DNA from: Candidatus Krumholzibacteriia bacterium
GTDB taxonomy: Bacteria > Krumholzibacteriota > Krumholzibacteriia > LZORAL124-64-63
Length of the DNA: 6,773 nt
Assembly: GCA_029935695.1 (NCBI GenBank)
Contig: JAOZJV010000118.1
Coordinates: 2,020-8,792 of the forward strand
Reading direction: 5' to 3'
Shown here: piece after piece, positions 4,074-6,773 of the stretch
Layout: the number at the start of each line of letters is the position of its first letter
How positions within the stretch are numbered: position 1 is the first letter of the stretch
Notes under the pieces: model-generated
The model's input: the letters and a program-made list of their open reading frames with translations, nothing else
Databases searched by the model: none
Told to the model about the DNA's origin: nothing
Position numbers and translations under genes: made by a program

Positions 4074-6773
4074 ATGTCCGAATCAAATAAAGCAAAAAAA
4101 GCCATGGCGGCAGCCGATGGTGGATTGTTCCATACCCAAGAAGCGATTGATGGCACCGAGGGTCATCCTGCGGCCCGTGTGGAAGCACTTCCCGGTGATA
4201 ATTCCGAAGGATCCCTTGACCTCAAAGGTCTAGCCGAAGATGGAGCCAAAGCAGTGAAAAACGATGGTCCCCGCCTGGGCCAGGCCAAGATCAAGGGCAA
4301 AGGTCTCAGCATGGTTCGCCATTTCACCGAAGAGGGTGTGCATCCTTTCGATAAGCTGGAATGGGAAATCCGATCCGCAAGCATCATCAACGATAAGGGT
4401 GAGGCTCTTTTCTGTCAGAATGATGTGGAAATTCCCGCGTCCTGGTCCCAGATGGCCACCAACGTGGTCGTCTCCAAATACTTCCGCGGGGGCCAGGGCT
4501 CGCCTGACCGTGAACAAAGTGTGCGCCAGCTCATCAGCCGGGTGGCTGATACCATCTCCGACTGGGGCATCAAGGATCGTTACTTCAGCAGCCCCGAATG
4601 CGGAGAAACCTTTCGCGCGGAACTGACCCACCTGCTGGTCAACCAGTACGCCGCTTTCAACTCTCCCGTGTGGTTCAATCTGGGTGTGGAAAAAACTCCC
4701 CAGTGTTCCGCCTGCTTCATCAATTCGGTGCAGGACAGCATGTCCAGTATTCTGGACCTGGCCAAAACCGAAGGCATGCTGTTCAAGTACGGCAGTGGCG
4801 CCGGCAGCAATCTGTCCACCTTGCGCTCCAGCAGAGAAACTCTCTCTGCCGGTGGCGTGGCCAGTGGTCCCGTCTCCTTCATGCGTGGTTTTGATGCTTT
4901 CGCCGGCGTCATCAAGAGCGGTGGCAAAACTCGCCGGGCAGCTAAAATGGTCATCCTGGATGTTGAGCACCCGGACATCGAAGAATTCATCGACTGCAAG
5001 GTCAAGGAAGAGAAAAAAGCCTGGGCCCTGATGGATCAGGGTTACGATGGCAGTTTCAACGGCGAGGCCTACAACTCCATTTTCTTCCAGAACAGCAACA
5101 ACTCCGTGCGGGTCACCAACGCCTTCATGCGGGCAGTGGAAACCGATGGCGACTGGTCCACCCGCGCCGTGACCGACGGCCGCACCATGGACACTTACCG
5201 CGCCCGTGATCTGATGACTAAAATTGCTGAGGGCACCCACCTCTGTGGCGATCCGGGCATGCAGTACGATACCACCATCAACGACTGGCACACCTGTTCC
5301 AACACCGCGCCCATCACCGCTTCGAATCCCTGCAGCGAGTACATGTTCCTGAACGACTCGGCCTGCAACCTGGCCTCGCTGAACCTCATGAAGTTCCGCC
5401 ACCCCGATGGCGAGTTCGACATCGAGAGTTTCCGCCACGCCAGCCGGGTGATGACCATGTCCATGGAAATCATCGTAGGCAACAGCAGCTATCCGCGTCC
5501 CGAAATTGAGAAAAACAGCCACGTTTACCGGCCTCTGGGGCTGGGTTATGCCAACCTGGGCGCCTTGCTCATGGATCGTGGCCTGCCGTACGACAGCGAC
5601 CAGGGTCGCGATTATGCCGCGGCCATCACAGCAGTGATGTGCGGACAGGCTTATTTGACCAGCGCCGAAATGGCCCGCCAGATGGGTGCTTTCGATGATT
5701 TCGAACGCAACCGTGAACCCATGCTGAATGTCATCCGCAAGAACCGGGCCGCAGTGGGCAAAATCAACCCCAACCGGGTGCCTGAAGATCTGCTTGAAGA
5801 AGCGGAAACCGTGTGGCGGGAAGCTTACGCTCTGGGCCATGATTATGGCTATCGCAACGCCCAGGTTACCGTCCTGGCGCCCACCGGAACCATTGGCTTC
5901 CTGATGGACTGCGACACCACCGGTGTGGAGCCCGATCTGGCTCTGGTCAAGTACAAGAAGACCGTGGACGGCGGCCTGATGAAAATCATCAACAACACCG
6001 TGCCCCATGCTCTGGAAAAACTGGGCTACACCGATGAAGAAGTGCTGGCCATCGAAGCATACATTCGTGATAACGAAACCATCGAAGGTGCCCCGGGTCT
6101 CAAGGAAGAACACCTGGCTGTTTTCGACTGTGCTTTCCGGCCGGCCAACGGCCAGCGGAGCATCGACTACATGGGCCACCTGCGCATGATGTCCGCGGTG
6201 CAGCCTTTCCTCAGCGGAGCCATCAGCAAAACCGTGAACCTGCCCGAAGAGGCCACTGTTGAAGATATCTCCAAGACCTACATGGAAGCCTGGAAAATGG
6301 GCCTGAAGGCTGTGGCCATTTACCGTAACAACTCCAAGCGTCTGCAGGTGTTGAGCACCGGCAAGAAGGCCGAAGAGGAAGAGAAAGAAGAGCTTCTTTC
6401 ACCACCCAAACCCCGGCGCGTGCGCCTGCCGGACGAACGTTCGGCTGTGACCCACAAGTTCAGTATCAGCGGGCACGAGGGTTACATCACCGTGGGTATG
6501 TACCCCAACGGCAAGCCGGGAGAGATGTTCATCTCCATGGCCAAGGAAGGCTCTGTGGTCAGCGGTCTCATGGACAGCTTTGCCACCAGCGTTTCCATTA
6601 TGCTGCAATACGGTGTGCCTCTGAAAGTGCTGGTTAATAAATTCAGCCATGCCCGTTTTGAGCCTTCTGGTTTCACGAGCAATCGTCAAATTCCCATCGC
6701 TAAATCTGTCATGGATTATATTTTCCGCTGGATGGATTTGAAGTTCGGCGAACACCTGGGCGATGCTGACGGC
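4074..6773 (+). CDS. nrdJ: Adenosylcobalamin-dependent (class II) ribonucleotide reductase, 3' end beyond the window
   Basis: The frame is open from ATG 4074 to the edge (900 codons, no stop). The enzyme reduces ribonucleotides to deoxyribonucleotides for DNA synthesis, making its thiyl radical from coenzyme B12, so it works with or without oxygen and needs no NrdB. Catalytic residues fit the family: C420 in NPCSE (418-422) as the thiyl-radical cysteine with N418 and E422, and the redox pair C214 (ACF) and C431 (ACNLASLNL). Other hallmarks are YGSGAGSNLS (239-248), GGKTRRAAKM (283-292), PTGTIG (603-608) and TTGVEPDLALVKYKK (615-629). Residues 1-77 form a polar extension before the core begins (HFTEEGVHPFD, 83-93). 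A charged linker (764-783) leads to a TSCPD-type domain (about 795-895) with GHEGY, AKEGS and FEPSG. Large NrdJ proteins normally end in a cysteine-rich tail that re-reduces the active site; it is not in view. No ATP-cone is evident. The gene has its own upstream region. Confidence 0.97.
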   Translation, partial: MSESNKAKKAMAAADGGLFHTQEAIDGTEGHPAARVEALPGDNSEGSLDLKGLAEDGAKAVKNDGPRLGQAKIKGKGLSMVRHFTEEGVHPFDKLEWEIRSASIINDKGEALFCQNDVEIPASWSQMATNVVVSKYFRGGQGSPDREQSVRQLISRVADTISDWGIKDRYFSSPECGETFRAELTHLLVNQYAAFNSPVWFNLGVEKTPQCSACFINSVQDSMSSILDLAKTEGMLFKYGSGAGSNLSTLRSSRETLSAGGVASGPVSFMRGFDAFAGVIKSGGKTRRAAKMVILDVEHPDIEEFIDCKVKEEKKAWALMDQGYDGSFNGEAYNSIFFQNSNNSVRVTNAFMRAVETDGDWSTRAVTDGRTMDTYRARDLMTKIAEGTHLCGDPGMQYDTTINDWHTCSNTAPITASNPCSEYMFLNDSACNLASLNLMKFRHPDGEFDIESFRHASRVMTMSMEIIVGNSSYPRPEIEKNSHVYRPLGLGYANLGALLMDRGLPYDSDQGRDYAAAITAVMCGQAYLTSAEMARQMGAFDDFERNREPMLNVIRKNRAAVGKINPNRVPEDLLEEAETVWREAYALGHDYGYRNAQVTVLAPTGTIGFLMDCDTTGVEPDLALVKYKKTVDGGLMKIINNTVPHALEKLGYTDEEVLAIEAYIRDNETIEGAPGLKEEHLAVFDCAFRPANGQRSIDYMGHLRMMSAVQPFLSGAISKTVNLPEEATVEDISKTYMEAWKMGLKAVAIYRNNSKRLQVLSTGKKAEEEEKEELLSPPKPRRVRLPDERSAVTHKFSISGHEGYITVGMYPNGKPGEMFISMAKEGSVVSGLMDSFATSVSIMLQYGVPLKVLVNKFSHARFEPSGFTSNRQIPIAKSVMDYIFRWMDLKFGEHLGDADG

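Noticed and set aside
4230..6179. Long open frame of about 649 codons on the minus strand, antisense to nrdJ
   Set aside because: It lies wholly inside a clear nrdJ coding region, its translation shows no recognisable motif, and strong codon bias in the sense gene readily keeps the antisense frame free of stops.

Overview
This window is bacterial and gene-dense. All supported genes lie on the plus strand, with clear Shine-Dalgarno sites, tight stop/start overlaps and GC-rich third codon positions. No mobile element, CRISPR array, tRNA or rRNA gene was seen. The sequence does not fix the taxon. The catabolic acyl-CoA carboxylase genes and the adenosylcobalamin-dependent ribonucleotide reductase fit a bacterium that oxidises branched-chain amino acids or odd-chain acyl groups and needs vitamin B12.

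Positions 2-3547 look like one five-gene transcription unit. It opens with the C-terminus of a crotonase-fold enoyl-CoA hydratase. This overlaps by ATGA a biotin carboxylase (187-1749), followed 28 nt later by a separate biotin-carrier protein (1778-2272). The last two together equal one methylcrotonyl/propionyl-CoA carboxylase alpha chain that has been divided at the linker. Hydratase plus carboxylase suggests the leucine-degradation (Liu-type) pathway, with methylcrotonyl-CoA carboxylase acting one step before methylglutaconyl-CoA hydratase. The carboxyltransferase subunit would lie outside the window. Two regulatory-type genes follow with almost no spacing: an HDOD-domain protein (2277-3128) and a low-molecular-weight phosphatase/ArsC-fold protein (3125-3547) that starts with TTG across the preceding stop.

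Positions 3548-4073 form a 526-base, AT-richer gap with several inverted repeats and no convincing gene. It probably ends the first unit and holds the promoter and leader of the next gene.

From 4074 to the right edge runs the first 900 codons of a class II (B12-dependent) ribonucleotide reductase, nrdJ. Its catalytic core is complete and its C-terminal TSCPD-type domain is nearly complete. The final cysteine-rich tail, if present, is beyond the edge.

I found no clear candidate for a wholly new system. The points most worth checking are the split carboxylase alpha chain, the coupling of carboxylase genes to an HDOD/phosphatase pair, the ArsC-like protein without the usual redox cysteines, and the structured nrdJ leader.
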